The notes: a model not told the origin generated them from the letters alone. Positions 17,201-25,725 are shown, counted from the stretch's first letter. The stretch: DNA of 36,200 bases from JAKPNF01 sp031556275 (GCA_031556275.1 JAVBTG010000190.1:1-36200); one strand, 5' to 3'. Numbers and translations are program-made.

Positions 17201-17518
17201 GCAGTCGAACTCCCGCAATTTTTCCGGCTCGAAATTGGCGAGGTCGTCGCTGACGATCGTTTCCCAAGCCCCGGTCTTTTCACCCATCCGCATGAACGCC
17301 TCCTTCAACGCCGGGATGCCCGCCACATGGCGGTAGGTGGTCGTGCGCGAGAACACCAAAATTTTACGCGGTTTTTCGGGTGTCACATAGGCCTTGTCCG
17401 GCAGGGCGCCAGCGATATATGCCTTGTGCTGAGGGGTGAGCTCCTGATCCTTGTTGGGAGCGGCCTGCAAAGCGGCCGCCAAGGACAGGGCGAAAAATAA
17501 AACAAAAAAAGATTTCAT
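14237..17518 (-). CDS. Secreted ThuA-domain protein with HEAT-like region and two F5/8 type C (discoidin) domains
   Basis: A 1093-residue exported protein. The signal peptide is MKSFFVLFFALSLAAALQA. Residues about 48-300 form a ThuA (trehalose-utilisation, glutamine-amidotransferase-like) domain: ILVFSRTTTYRHVAGIPAL, VVMNNTTG, GGLVAIHAGADA, WGGNNDPETF and GRVFYGSLGHRRESYY. A long alpha-helical middle (about 330-800) looks like degenerate HEAT repeats. Two similar C-terminal domains (about 825-955 and 970-1093) share SHNA(K/R)DVA, W-x-S-R-(D/E)-P-I, PPVTARFV and KWWSVF/RWWSVF, matching carbohydrate-binding F5/8 type C modules. The frame opens 55 codons earlier, but the signal peptide fixes the start. 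It follows the Gfo/Idh/MocA gene by 29 bp. Its sugar substrate is unknown. Confidence 0.9.
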   Translation of the reverse strand: MKSFFVLFFALSLAAALQAAPNKDQELTPQHKAYIAGALPDKAYVTPEKPRKILVFSRTTTYRHVAGIPALKEAFMRMGEKTGAWETIVSDDLANFEPEKLREFDCVVMNNTTGAPFAEQLSDIAKMTPEQRAPLVARDKRLRGNLVEYVKNGGGLVAIHAGADAYANSLGDLAGPDYVEMVGAVFHSHPWGGNNDPETFIVEDMCSPLTEGIWPQGEFVLQDEIYMFGSEYDRKNLRVLTGMDVGRSPITVERMKKSYIRPDGDIPVSWVKDFGKGRVFYGSLGHRRESYYIPEVLEHYLRGIQYACGDLKGVDTSFLPFVERTKKTPAAMTVSRMFRTPVLLPAPSFAQIEALRDVPYGERTDDFNRIFFATADNNRDASFCKNMAAFALRELAAKGGTDRYRVLLADILENVGLGENVTQAKALCAAEPNAPFATVLQNVVAHHEATGIPFGFKMGDTAVIPETAPADERALFNVIGVLQDNPSLQIPAYLKLEALKEGLCRTRLIYALAARGQDLDKVLALEPADASEAMAIAYAATKGGDDAIVAKVAGFAKLLKRPEQSALAVCIQEISCKNRAQAIVSALRQAEGPAIGVLVEALSGVDAGAALSQIYDGLRSPETDVRKGSVRILATVPDKATFLKLAEAFPAEQDAAARAQMQGVMSKIAAVEFDAEMFEAVARLYGQLPEKDRAYFLRFAPMISNARALALCREAAIVPALRSAALSQLAKWKNAKALPVLIAIAQASATDEARAEAQEAVVDYCEKGDMSAEALIYILATASPELKQRMADAAVNAADPDFAKPLRDAGFAAQADLIAQSAAPIRLSATASHNAKDVALMTDTKAGTRWVSRDPIVAGMWIEFDMGGVRRVRDIELLIAGTPDDAPEKVTVLAGRSADAMAPVEVAYATDGHTAKIIFTPPVTARFVRIVAAGGSLKPGKWWSVFEARINGGVQGAQAAQGPAMDKSKIGVKVSHNARDVAQMTDINLQSRWTSREPITDGMWVLLDLGAVRPFSEVDFLIKGASEDTPEKIRVLAGASEDALKPVNFAYASDGESAKIAFAPPVTARFVKVVAASAHPKGRWWSVFDLQVK

Positions 17519-17547
17519 GGATGCAAAGCGAAAAAGGGTAAAATTTC

Positions 17548-18885
17548 TCAGACATTTTTCCATTGGCCGCGGTTCTCGCGCCAGAGAAACCTGTCCGCGT
17601 CTTGCGCGTTGACGAACGCGCGGGTGCGCCAGTCCCATTCCAATGAATGGCCAAGGCGGTGGGCGATATTGCCGATCAGGCACGTGTCGCAGCTTGAGCG
17701 GCCCACCTCGGCGGGGCAGATCGTGGGCGCGCCCGTGCGCACGGCGTTGAGGAAGTTTCCGATGTGGGAGGTGCTGGTAAACAGCGCGGTTTGGCCTTCC
17801 GGCAGCTTCGCCGTCTTCAAGGCAGGGTCGCTCACCCAGAATTTGCCGCCGCGCATGGCCGCGCAGGCACCCTCGGTTCCCACAAAAAAGACGCCCGTGT
17901 CAAAGCCCGCTTTGGCCGCCAAATCTTTCGGCACCGACGGCGTCAGCTTCGCGCCGTTTTCAAACACATAGCGGATATTGCACACGTCCGTCGGGTCGGA
18001 CGGATTGACGTCGGGGAAAACTTCGACGTACTTAGGCCCCTTTCCATCCATGTTGAGCCCCCACATGGCGATATCGTAGTGGTGCGCCCCCCAGTCCGCC
18101 TGCATGCCGCTGCCGTACTGGATATCCCAGCGCCAAGCACCCCACTCATGGTTGTAAAGGCGCTCGGGCGTGAAGGCGGGCAAAAGGCCATCGGCATAGG
18201 GGCGCACCGGCCCCGGGCCGCACCACATGTCCCAGTCGATCCCCTCCGGCATTTGGGCGACGGGGAAATTCAAGAGCTTGGGGAAACGGCGGTCGAAACC
18301 GGTGTAGACCTCCCGCACCTCCCCGATCATGCCTGTGGCCGCCAACTGGGCCGCGCGGCGGAAATAAACGTCGCTGCGCTGCTGTGAGCCCGTCTGGAAG
18401 ACGACGCCGCGGGTGCGCACTGCCTCCACGACCGCCTGCCCCTCGCGCACGGTGAACGTCAGCGGCTTTTCGCAGTAAATCGCCTTCCCCGCCCGCGCCG
18501 CCAGCACCGACATCAGCGCGTGCCAATGGTCGGGCGTGACGATCACGACCGCGTCTATGCTTTTGTCGGCCAACAAATTGCGAAAATCCTTATAAGTCTT
18601 GGTTTGGTCCGTCCCGTACATCTTGTCGATGCGCTCCTTCTGGTAACGCATGCGGGCGTCATCCACGTCGCTGACGGCCACGATGCGGCAGCGCTCGTCC
18701 GCCCCGAAAGAGCGGACGTGGCCGTGGGCCATTCTGCCCAAGCCGATAATACCGATCTGGATCACCTCATTGGAGGAAATGCCCGAAAACAAGTCGCGGG
18801 TGATCAAGAAAGTGGAGGCGGCGGCCAAAGCGCTGGTTTTGAGAAATGTCCGTCGGGAGATGGTGTGGGGGATAGAGACCTTCAT
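17548..18885 (-). CDS. Tat-exported Gfo/Idh/MocA family oxidoreductase
   Basis: A 445-residue NAD(P)-dependent oxidoreductase. The N terminus has a twin-arginine signal with SRRTFLK at residues 10-16 and a hydrophobic stretch, so the folded, cofactor-loaded enzyme is probably exported. The Rossmann loop reads GIIGLGRMAHGH near residue 48, followed by CRIVAVSDVDD; VVIVTPDHWHALMSV and the EKP motif (IYCEKPLTF, with the conserved Lys) are the usual family markers. The C-terminal domain has DWGAHHYDIAMWGL. Members act on sugars, sugar acids or glycosidic bonds; the substrate is not evident. It leads an operon with the ThuA-F5/8C gene, a pairing common in PVC carbohydrate loci. Confidence 0.93.
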   Translation of the reverse strand: MKVSIPHTISRRTFLKTSALAAASTFLITRDLFSGISSNEVIQIGIIGLGRMAHGHVRSFGADERCRIVAVSDVDDARMRYQKERIDKMYGTDQTKTYKDFRNLLADKSIDAVVIVTPDHWHALMSVLAARAGKAIYCEKPLTFTVREGQAVVEAVRTRGVVFQTGSQQRSDVYFRRAAQLAATGMIGEVREVYTGFDRRFPKLLNFPVAQMPEGIDWDMWCGPGPVRPYADGLLPAFTPERLYNHEWGAWRWDIQYGSGMQADWGAHHYDIAMWGLNMDGKGPKYVEVFPDVNPSDPTDVCNIRYVFENGAKLTPSVPKDLAAKAGFDTGVFFVGTEGACAAMRGGKFWVSDPALKTAKLPEGQTALFTSTSHIGNFLNAVRTGAPTICPAEVGRSSCDTCLIGNIAHRLGHSLEWDWRTRAFVNAQDADRFLWRENRGQWKNV

Positions 18886-18887
18886 GG

Positions 18888-18932
18888 TAGTATACTAGCA
18901 AAAATAACCTTTCCTAGCCACGAGAAATGTGG
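18888..18932 (-). promoter_or_regulatory. Palindromic sites upstream of the Gfo/Idh/MocA gene
   Basis: TAGTATACTA (18888-18897) is a perfect 10-bp palindrome 2 bp upstream of the ATG, and GCCAC/GTGGC flank a 7-nt centre at about 18917-18932. Either could be an operator; no regulator gene is adjacent and no strong promoter is visible. Confidence 0.25.
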
Positions 18933-18966
18933 CCAAGGGAGGTAAAGGACCGGGAAAATTTGATTT

Positions 18967-18972
18967 TATAAT
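18967..18972 (+). promoter_or_regulatory. Possible rpsR -10 box
   Basis: A perfect TATAAT with no good -35 (the position 17 bp upstream reads GTAAAG-like). A start here would give a leader of roughly 107 nt before rpsR, containing a stem AACCG (18992-18996) with CGGTT (19015-19019). Confidence 0.4.
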
Positions 18973-19085
18973 ACCGCCAATGAGACAACGCAACCGTTTC
19001 ATCGTCTTTCAAAGCGGTTTTTACGAGGCGGCATTTTGGGCTTGATGCACGGTAAATTTTTCAGTTGAATGAACCTTTACATTTT

Positions 19086-19286
19086 ATGAGCGCAGAATCT
19101 TCCGAAGTTAAAAACCGCAGCAAGAACCCGATGGATTACGATTTCACGGACATGGAGATCATGTCCCGTTACGTGACCGACACGGGCAAAATCCTGCCGC
19201 GCCGCATCACGGGGCTGACCTCCGAACAGCAGCGCCACGTCACCAAGGCGATCAAGCGCGCGCGCAACATGCTGCTGGCGAAATAA
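19086..19286 (+). CDS. rpsR: Small ribosomal subunit protein bS18
   Basis: Ribosomal protein S18, which pairs with S6 on the 30S platform. The 66-residue product has the family core YDFTDMEIMSRYVTDTGKIL, then PRRITGL and QQRHVTKAIKRARNMLLA. It has no cysteine, so it is the zinc-free form of the protein. The ATG at 19086 is preferred; an in-frame ATG at 19065 would add seven residues (MNEPLHF), and neither has a clear ribosome-binding site. It stands alone: the usual partners rpsF, ssb and rplI are not beside it. It is divergent from the Gfo/Idh/MocA gene and 80 bp upstream of tsaC. Confidence 0.93.
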   Translation: MSAESSEVKNRSKNPMDYDFTDMEIMSRYVTDTGKILPRRITGLTSEQQRHVTKAIKRARNMLLAK

Positions 19287-19366
19287 CCGCCTTCCCGCGC
19301 CCACGGCGCACATCCCGCACGCCGCCCGCACAGGTTTCTGTCCGGCGGCGTTTTCATCGGCACACC

Positions 19367-20374
19367 ATGACATCCATCCTGCACAACGGGGCCGACCCGG
19401 CCCAGATCGCATCCGCCGCCGCGCTGTTGGCGGCGGGGGAAGTCGTGGCCGTGCCTACCGAGACCGTTTACGGGCTGGCCGCCGACGCGCTCAACCAGAC
19501 AAGCGTGCGGCGCGTTTTCGAGATAAAAGGCCGCCCGCTGATCGACCCGCTGATCGTGCATGTGGCCGGATGGGAGATGCTGGAAACCCTCGCCCACACA
19601 AACCAACGGGCCAAACGGCTGGCCGAGCGTTTTTGGCCAGGCCCGTTGACGATCATTTTACGCAAAAAACCAATCGTCCCCGATTTGGTGACGGCCAACG
19701 GCCCCACCGTGGCGATCCGCATGCCGGGGGCCCCCGTCATGCGGACGATTTTGAAGGCGGCGCAAAAACCGCTGGCCGCCCCGAGCGCGAATCCGTTCGG
19801 CTACATCAGCCCCACCACCGCCGCGCACGTGCGCGACTCGCTGGGGGACCGCCTCGGGCACATCGTGGACGGCGGACCGTGCGCGCACGGGGTCGAGTCG
19901 ACGATCGTCGACTTGTCGGACGACGCAAAGCCCGCGCGGATTTTGCGGCATGGCCCCATCACCCGCGAGGCGTTGCAAACCGCCCTCGGCGAGACCGTCG
20001 ACCTGTCGCCCGAAAAGACGGCCCCCTCCGATGAAAAAGCGGGGCTCGCCGCGCCCGGGATGCTCTCGCGCCATTACAGCCCGCACACCGCCTGCGAGTT
20101 GATCGAGGCCGGGGTCGCGCCCGTGGTGCCCGAAGGCGTGCGCGCCGCATGGGTGCTGCTGCGCCGCCCCAAGGCCGCCGCCAAGCCGGCAAACGCGGAT
20201 ATTTTCTTTTTGAGCGAAAACGGCTCGCTCGAAGAAGCCGCGCGCAACGTCTTCGCGCTGCTGCGCGCGTTGGACAAGGGCCGCTACGAGCGCATTTTTA
20301 TGGAAACGCCCCCCGCCGAAGGCATCGGGATGGCGCTGCGCGACCGTTTGCGGCGCGCGGCGGCGCGCGGGTGA
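19367..20374 (+). CDS. tsaC: L-threonylcarbamoyladenylate synthase, Sua5 type
   Basis: Makes threonylcarbamoyl-AMP from threonine, bicarbonate and ATP for the t6A modification of tRNAs reading ANN codons. The 335-residue protein has the YrdC domain (residues about 10-200: VAVPTETVYGLAADAL, the KGRP motif with Lys54 and Arg56, HTNQRAKRLAERFWPGPLT, PSANPFGY, VDGGPCAHGVESTIVD) and a C-terminal Sua5 extension joined by APGMLSRHYSP. The extension distinguishes Sua5 from the shorter TsaC. Spacing from rpsR (80 bp) and to cysK (48 bp) allows co-transcription, though a separate promoter is possible. No oddities. Confidence 0.95.
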   Translation: MTSILHNGADPAQIASAAALLAAGEVVAVPTETVYGLAADALNQTSVRRVFEIKGRPLIDPLIVHVAGWEMLETLAHTNQRAKRLAERFWPGPLTIILRKKPIVPDLVTANGPTVAIRMPGAPVMRTILKAAQKPLAAPSANPFGYISPTTAAHVRDSLGDRLGHIVDGGPCAHGVESTIVDLSDDAKPARILRHGPITREALQTALGETVDLSPEKTAPSDEKAGLAAPGMLSRHYSPHTACELIEAGVAPVVPEGVRAAWVLLRRPKAAAKPANADIFFLSENGSLEEAARNVFALLRALDKGRYERIFMETPPAEGIGMALRDRLRRAAARG

Positions 20375-20422
20375 GTTTTTCTGCTTTGAACCGCCGCACA
20401 ATCGGCGTTTAATAAAGGCAAC

Positions 20423-21385
<963 letters not shown>

Positions 21386-21410
21386 TTACCCCGCAGCCAG
21401 GCTGTGGTTG

Positions 21411-21446
21411 AATTTTCAAACACCGCCCAGGGAGTGTTTGAAAATT
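21411..21446. repeat. AT-rich inverted repeat (possible terminator-like stem)
   Basis: AATTTTCAAACAC (21411-21423) and its exact complement GTGTTTGAAAATT (21434-21446) flank a 10-nt loop, 25 bp after the cysK stop. The stem is AT-rich and not followed by a proper T-run, so it is a weak terminator candidate. A similar word, GTGTTTGAATTTT, recurs at 21567-21579. Confidence 0.5.
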
Positions 21447-21500
21447 AAAACCGAGGACGCGAAAGATGGTTTTGAGTGAATTTTTCGGGCCTCGAGCCGA

Positions 21501-21519
21501 GGCGATACAGCGTATCGCC
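21501..21519. repeat. Short perfect hairpin in the cysK-sulfatase gap
   Basis: GGCGATAC (21501-21508) and GTATCGCC (21512-21519) pair across AGC. It lies in the 204-bp gap between the convergent cysK and sulfatase genes, which otherwise holds only the AT-rich repeat copies at its ends and no coding frame. Confidence 0.5.
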
Positions 21520-21589
21520 GAGATGAGGAACCGGAAAATTGGCCAAAATCCGGCCGAGCAGCCGATGTGTTTGAATTTTAAAACACGAC

Positions 21590-23119
21590 CTAACGCGTGC
21601 CGTCGTAATACCCGTCGGTAAGTTCGAGGAAACGTTGCTTCATCGCCGCCAAGCGCGATGGATTGTCGGCCGGCGCTCCCTGCCCTGGGTCTTTCTTGAG
21701 ATCGAAAAGGCTCCACTCGGGCAAGTTGCCAAGCTCGTTGAGCGTTTGGTTGCGCTGCGGCCCTTCATAGGGAGGCAGAAGCGCCCATCCCGGTGTGCGC
21801 AGGGCAAGGCGTCCGTCGGCTTCGAGCACAAGCTCGCCGCGGCCTTTTTCCAAGTCGCGACCGAGCATGGCGTTGAGAAGATCGCGGCTGTCCAGCCCGC
21901 GCGGCACGGGCGCGCCGATGAGACGCCCCAGCGAAGCGGCCAAATCGACATGACAGACCAACGCGTCGGACACCACGGGATCGATGCGCCCCTTCCAGTA
22001 GACGAAAAACGGAACGTGCGTGCCGGCGTCGAACAGGCTGTACTTGCCGCCCCGGCGACCTCCGCCCGGTTTGTGGGCGCCCACGAGCTCGGCCGCGCCG
22101 TCTTTGTAACCGTCGTCGAGCACGGGCCCGTTGTCCGACGTGAAAATTATGAGCGTGTTTTCGAGCAATCCTTCGCGTTCAAGCGTGGCAAGCAATTCGC
22201 CGACGCACCAGTCGGCCTCCGCAATCGCATCGCCGCGAGGGCCCATCGTGGTGCTACCGACAAAACGACTGTGGGGCGCGCGCGGCACGTGCGGCTGGTG
22301 CAGCCCGTAGTAGAGAAAGAAGGGCTTGTCTTTTTCCGCCCTCACGAAGTCGGCCGCTTTGCCAAGGAAGTAATCGGCCATGTCCTCGTCGACCCAGCGC
22401 GCTTTTTGGCCGCCTTTCATGAAGCCTATGCGGGGAATGCCGTTCACTATCGAGTTGTTATGCCCGTGCGACCAATCCATTTTTAGCATCTCGGGGTGGT
22501 CGAGCGCCGTGGGTTCGCCCTGAAAATTCTTCTGATAATCCACCGCTATCGGGTCGTTTGGATCGAGCCCGACGACCATACCGTTTTCGACGTAGACGGT
22601 GGGGACGCGGTCGTTGGTGGCGGCCATCAGGCACGAATAGTCGAACCCGACCTCTTTGCCCCCCGGCACTATCCGCTTGTTCCAATCTATGTTTCCACTC
22701 CCCATGCCCAGATGCCATTTGCCGACGGCGCCGGTACGGTAGCCGTTTTGCCGCATCATTTGGGGCAATGTGTAGCGCTCCGTGTCTATGAGCAGCGGGG
22801 CGTCGCCCGGAAGTATCTTCGCGTCCTTGTTTTTCCAGGGATACCTACCCGTCAGTATCGCGTAGCGGCTCGGGGTCGAGGTCGCGGAGGTGGCATAGCC
22901 GTTGTTCAGACACACCCCGCCGTTGGCCAGACGGTCGATGTTGGGCGTCGATATGGTTTTCGAGCCATAGGCGCTCACATCCCCCAGCCCGAGATCGTCG
23001 GCGATAATCACAATAACATTGGGCTGCCGCCCGCGCGCGGCCTCGGCCGTTGGCGCCGCAGCCGACGCGGACACCGGCACGAGGGCGGGCAGACAGCACA
23101 AAAGAGCTCCTTGCTTCAT
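21590..23119 (-). CDS. Secreted sulfatase (serine type)
   Basis: An arylsulfatase-like hydrolase of 509 residues that would remove sulfate from sulfated glycans or similar esters. A signal peptide (MKQGALLCCLPALVPVSASA) directs export. IIADDLGLGD has the metal-binding Asp pair (41, 42), and the sulfatase signature reads S81-T-P-S-R followed by YAILTGR: Ser, not Cys, at the formylglycine position, so maturation would need a radical-SAM anSME enzyme. GKWHLGMGS, FFLYYGLHQPHVPRAPH and FTSDNGP complete the active site. No clear ribosome-binding site is seen. A related maturase or partner transporter is not in the window. The natural substrate is unknown. Confidence 0.92.
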   Translation of the reverse strand: MKQGALLCCLPALVPVSASAAAPTAEAARGRQPNVIVIIADDLGLGDVSAYGSKTISTPNIDRLANGGVCLNNGYATSATSTPSRYAILTGRYPWKNKDAKILPGDAPLLIDTERYTLPQMMRQNGYRTGAVGKWHLGMGSGNIDWNKRIVPGGKEVGFDYSCLMAATNDRVPTVYVENGMVVGLDPNDPIAVDYQKNFQGEPTALDHPEMLKMDWSHGHNNSIVNGIPRIGFMKGGQKARWVDEDMADYFLGKAADFVRAEKDKPFFLYYGLHQPHVPRAPHSRFVGSTTMGPRGDAIAEADWCVGELLATLEREGLLENTLIIFTSDNGPVLDDGYKDGAAELVGAHKPGGGRRGGKYSLFDAGTHVPFFVYWKGRIDPVVSDALVCHVDLAASLGRLIGAPVPRGLDSRDLLNAMLGRDLEKGRGELVLEADGRLALRTPGWALLPPYEGPQRNQTLNELGNLPEWSLFDLKKDPGQGAPADNPSRLAAMKQRFLELTDGYYDGTR

Positions 23120-23321
23120 ATGGGGATAATTTATTTAAACGTTTTATTCTGAAAAATGTTAAACGCGCGGCGCAACCGACCGTTCTGCCGTCGGCTTCAG
23201 TCGGCTCGGTGGCCATGGAAGGCGCGCGGGTGTTTTAAAAATGCCATAAAGGTATAAATAATGTATCAAATTTTCCAGAAAAAATGATTCGAATGTTCTT
23301 TTCCAGCATTAAGCGGCGGGC

Positions 23322-23352
23322 AAAAAAGGCACCCTTTTCAGGGTGCCTTTTT
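23322..23352 (-). terminator. Intrinsic terminator after the tyrosine-kinase gene
   Basis: AAAAAGGCACCC (23323-23334) pairs with GGGTGCCTTTTT (23341-23352) around a 6-nt loop; the A-run gives T's on the minus strand. It lies 19 bp past the kinase stop at 23372. An outer inverted pair, 23286-23297 with 23362-23373 (11 of 12), brackets it. Confidence 0.9.
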
Positions 23353-23371
23353 GGTGGGGAAAACGTTCGAA

Positions 23372-25669
23372 TCAGGATTGTTTTTCTTCCGTCTGGTTTT
23401 CCGAATTCTCCGTGTTTTCCTCGGCGGACGCTTCGTCGGAATCGTCCTCGCTGTCCAGATAGTAGTTGTGGTAGGACTTGTCGTAATAATTGTTATAGTA
23501 GTAGTGGGCCGAGGCCACGCTGATCTGGTTGAGCACCGCGCCGAAGATGGGGATGTTGGCGTCCATCATGCGGCGCACGTTGAGCTTCGCCGTCTTGCGC
23601 TTGACCGTGTTGAACTTGATCACATAAATGATCCCGTCCACCAAGGGCAGCATGGTGATGGCGTCGCTGACCGCGCCGACCGGCGGGGAGTCGATGTAAA
23701 TCTTGTCGTATTGCTCCCTGACCTTTTCCAGAATCGCGAAAAATTCGCTGCTGTTGAGCAACTGCGTCGGGTTCTTGGCGCGGCCGCCCGTGGGCAATAC
23801 GTCGAGATTGGGATAGACGCCCTTCACGATGACATTGTCGAGGGTATCCTTGCCTTCCACCACCGTGAGCAGGCCCTTCTCGTTTTCCAAACCGACCGAT
23901 TTGGCGACGTTGGGCACGCGCAAGTCGGCGTCGATCAACAGCACGCGCTCGCCGTGGAGGGCGGACGTCAGCGCCATGTTCGTCGAGACGAATGATTTGC
24001 CTTCGCTCGGAAGGGTGGACGTCAGCAGGACGACCTTGGAATTGCGGCTGATCTCGTTGATTTTCAGCGCGGAGTAAATCGAGCGGAAAGATTCCGTCAC
24101 CTGACGGTCGAGGTTGCCCGCCACGGCCAAGGCTTTTTCGGAGGAATTCTGGCTGCGGATGCGCGGCACGATCCCAAGCAGGGGAAGCCCCACTTCCGAT
24201 TCGATGTCGAACGCCGACTTCACGCGGTCGTCGAAAAACGCCATCAGGAAAACCAGGCCTGCCCCCAGGACAAGGCCGCCGAGCGCGCCCACCACCAAAT
24301 TCAGCGCCACGCGCGGACGCGACGGCTCAATCGCCTCCCCCGCGCGGTCGATGATGCGGGCGGACGGCCCGATCAAATTGATCTTCGCAAGATGGCTGGT
24401 CAAACCGAGCACCAGCGTCTGGTGCAACCCGCGCGCAACCTCCACCTCGCGCGTGAACGAGTCGAATTCGATCCGGACCTGGGACAGGTCCATCGACTCG
24501 CGGCGCTTGTCCGCCAGGTGCCGCTGGGCCGATTCGTAGTCTTCCTTCGCCACCAGATAGTCGCTGTACACCTTTTGCACCGCGATGCCGATATTGGTAT
24601 TCAGGATGCGCTTGGCCTCGTTGTAAATTTCGGTCGTCTCAAGCATGCTGGGATGCTTGGACTTGTAACGTTTGCCCAAGGAGGCGAGATTCATCTCAAG
24701 CGTCGAGACCTGCGTCATTTGGTCGCGCACGACCGGCTGGTCGGAAATGAACGGCAATTCCGCCAAATCGCGCCCCTGCTGTTTGTAGTCCTGAATCAAC
24801 GACCAGCGCGATTCGGCCTCGTCGAGCGCGCGCTTTTTCGTGGTGCGGATCATGTCCAGGTTGAGCAGCTCCTGCGCGTCGATATCCGTCTTCGGGTCGA
24901 GCGAGACGGCGTTGTGCTTGCGGCGATACTCCTGCAGGCGGGATTCCAACTCCTCCACGATCTTGCGCTGCTGGTCTTGGCGAACTTTCAGGTCTTCGAC
25001 CGCCTTCATGGCGTCGCTGGTTTGCAAACGCAAATTGTAATTGATGTATTCCTCCGCGAAATAATTGGCCACGTTGGCCGCGATGCGCGGGTCGGGATGG
25101 GCGTACATCACCTGGATCACCAACGATTGGCGGCGCGGGATGATCACGCGGTTGCGTATCAGGATTTGCTGCGGCGTAAGTGGACCGACGAAGGTCTTAA
25201 CGTCCTCGTAAGGGGCGCGGAACTCCTTGAGCTCCTCGTCTTTCAGGCGGTCGGCCACCGCGTTGACGATCTGGTTGCTTTCGAATACCTGAAGCTGGGT
25301 GTTGAAATCCTCCTGCCCTGCGATCGTGGTGTTGATTTCCTCGGTCGTGCGCAGGGGATTGAGGTCGCGCCTGAGCACCTGGATGCTGGCGCCGGACTCG
25401 TAGATCGGCGTAGAGTTCATCGTGTAGAGGATGGCCCCCGTGAACACGATGAAAAATGTGACGATTAAATACCAAATGCGCTCTCGCAGGATCAAAAAAT
25501 AATCGCGCAGACTGCGCGTGTATCGCTGGCCCGGAGCCCCGGCGGGCTCGCCATAGCCGCCGTAACCGTAGCCGCCGCCGTAACCGTAACCGTAATAATC
25601 ACCGCCGTAGCCGCCGGCTTTGTCTTCGGACGCGGGCTGCTGTGGTGAGGAGGGGGGAGGCTGTTTCAT
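23372..25669 (-). CDS. Exopolysaccharide chain-length/tyrosine autokinase (Wzc-like BY-kinase)
   Basis: A 765-residue inner-membrane polysaccharide co-polymerase fused to a bacterial tyrosine kinase. Order: Gly/Tyr-rich cytoplasmic tail (residues 19-40), helix 1 (about 64-86), periplasmic Wzz domain with long coiled coils, helix 2 (about 455-480), and a kinase domain with Walker A (TLPSEGKSF, near 551), Walker A' (LLIDADLRVP, near 575) and Walker B (IYIDSPP, near 660). The C terminus has a tyrosine cluster (YYYNNYYDKSYHNYY, eight Tyr) that would be autophosphorylated, then an acidic Glu/Asp/Ser tail. It controls polymer length and export with the Wza-like gene 56 bp upstream. Confidence 0.94.
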   Translation of the reverse strand: MKQPPPSSPQQPASEDKAGGYGGDYYGYGYGGGYGYGGYGEPAGAPGQRYTRSLRDYFLILRERIWYLIVTFFIVFTGAILYTMNSTPIYESGASIQVLRRDLNPLRTTEEINTTIAGQEDFNTQLQVFESNQIVNAVADRLKDEELKEFRAPYEDVKTFVGPLTPQQILIRNRVIIPRRQSLVIQVMYAHPDPRIAANVANYFAEEYINYNLRLQTSDAMKAVEDLKVRQDQQRKIVEELESRLQEYRRKHNAVSLDPKTDIDAQELLNLDMIRTTKKRALDEAESRWSLIQDYKQQGRDLAELPFISDQPVVRDQMTQVSTLEMNLASLGKRYKSKHPSMLETTEIYNEAKRILNTNIGIAVQKVYSDYLVAKEDYESAQRHLADKRRESMDLSQVRIEFDSFTREVEVARGLHQTLVLGLTSHLAKINLIGPSARIIDRAGEAIEPSRPRVALNLVVGALGGLVLGAGLVFLMAFFDDRVKSAFDIESEVGLPLLGIVPRIRSQNSSEKALAVAGNLDRQVTESFRSIYSALKINEISRNSKVVLLTSTLPSEGKSFVSTNMALTSALHGERVLLIDADLRVPNVAKSVGLENEKGLLTVVEGKDTLDNVIVKGVYPNLDVLPTGGRAKNPTQLLNSSEFFAILEKVREQYDKIYIDSPPVGAVSDAITMLPLVDGIIYVIKFNTVKRKTAKLNVRRMMDANIPIFGAVLNQISVASAHYYYNNYYDKSYHNYYLDSEDDSDEASAEENTENSENQTEEKQS

Positions 25670-25725
25670 ATGTCTGGACGGAAAACTAGACGGAAAAAAA
25701 TTATATTTGAAAAAGACGGGGCGGT

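Noticed and set aside
14216..17500. Long plus-strand frames opposite the ThuA gene (14216-15592 and 16052-17500)
   Set aside because: The minus-strand gene has a signal peptide, ThuA motifs and two similar C-terminal domains; the plus frames are basic, His/Arg-rich shadows.
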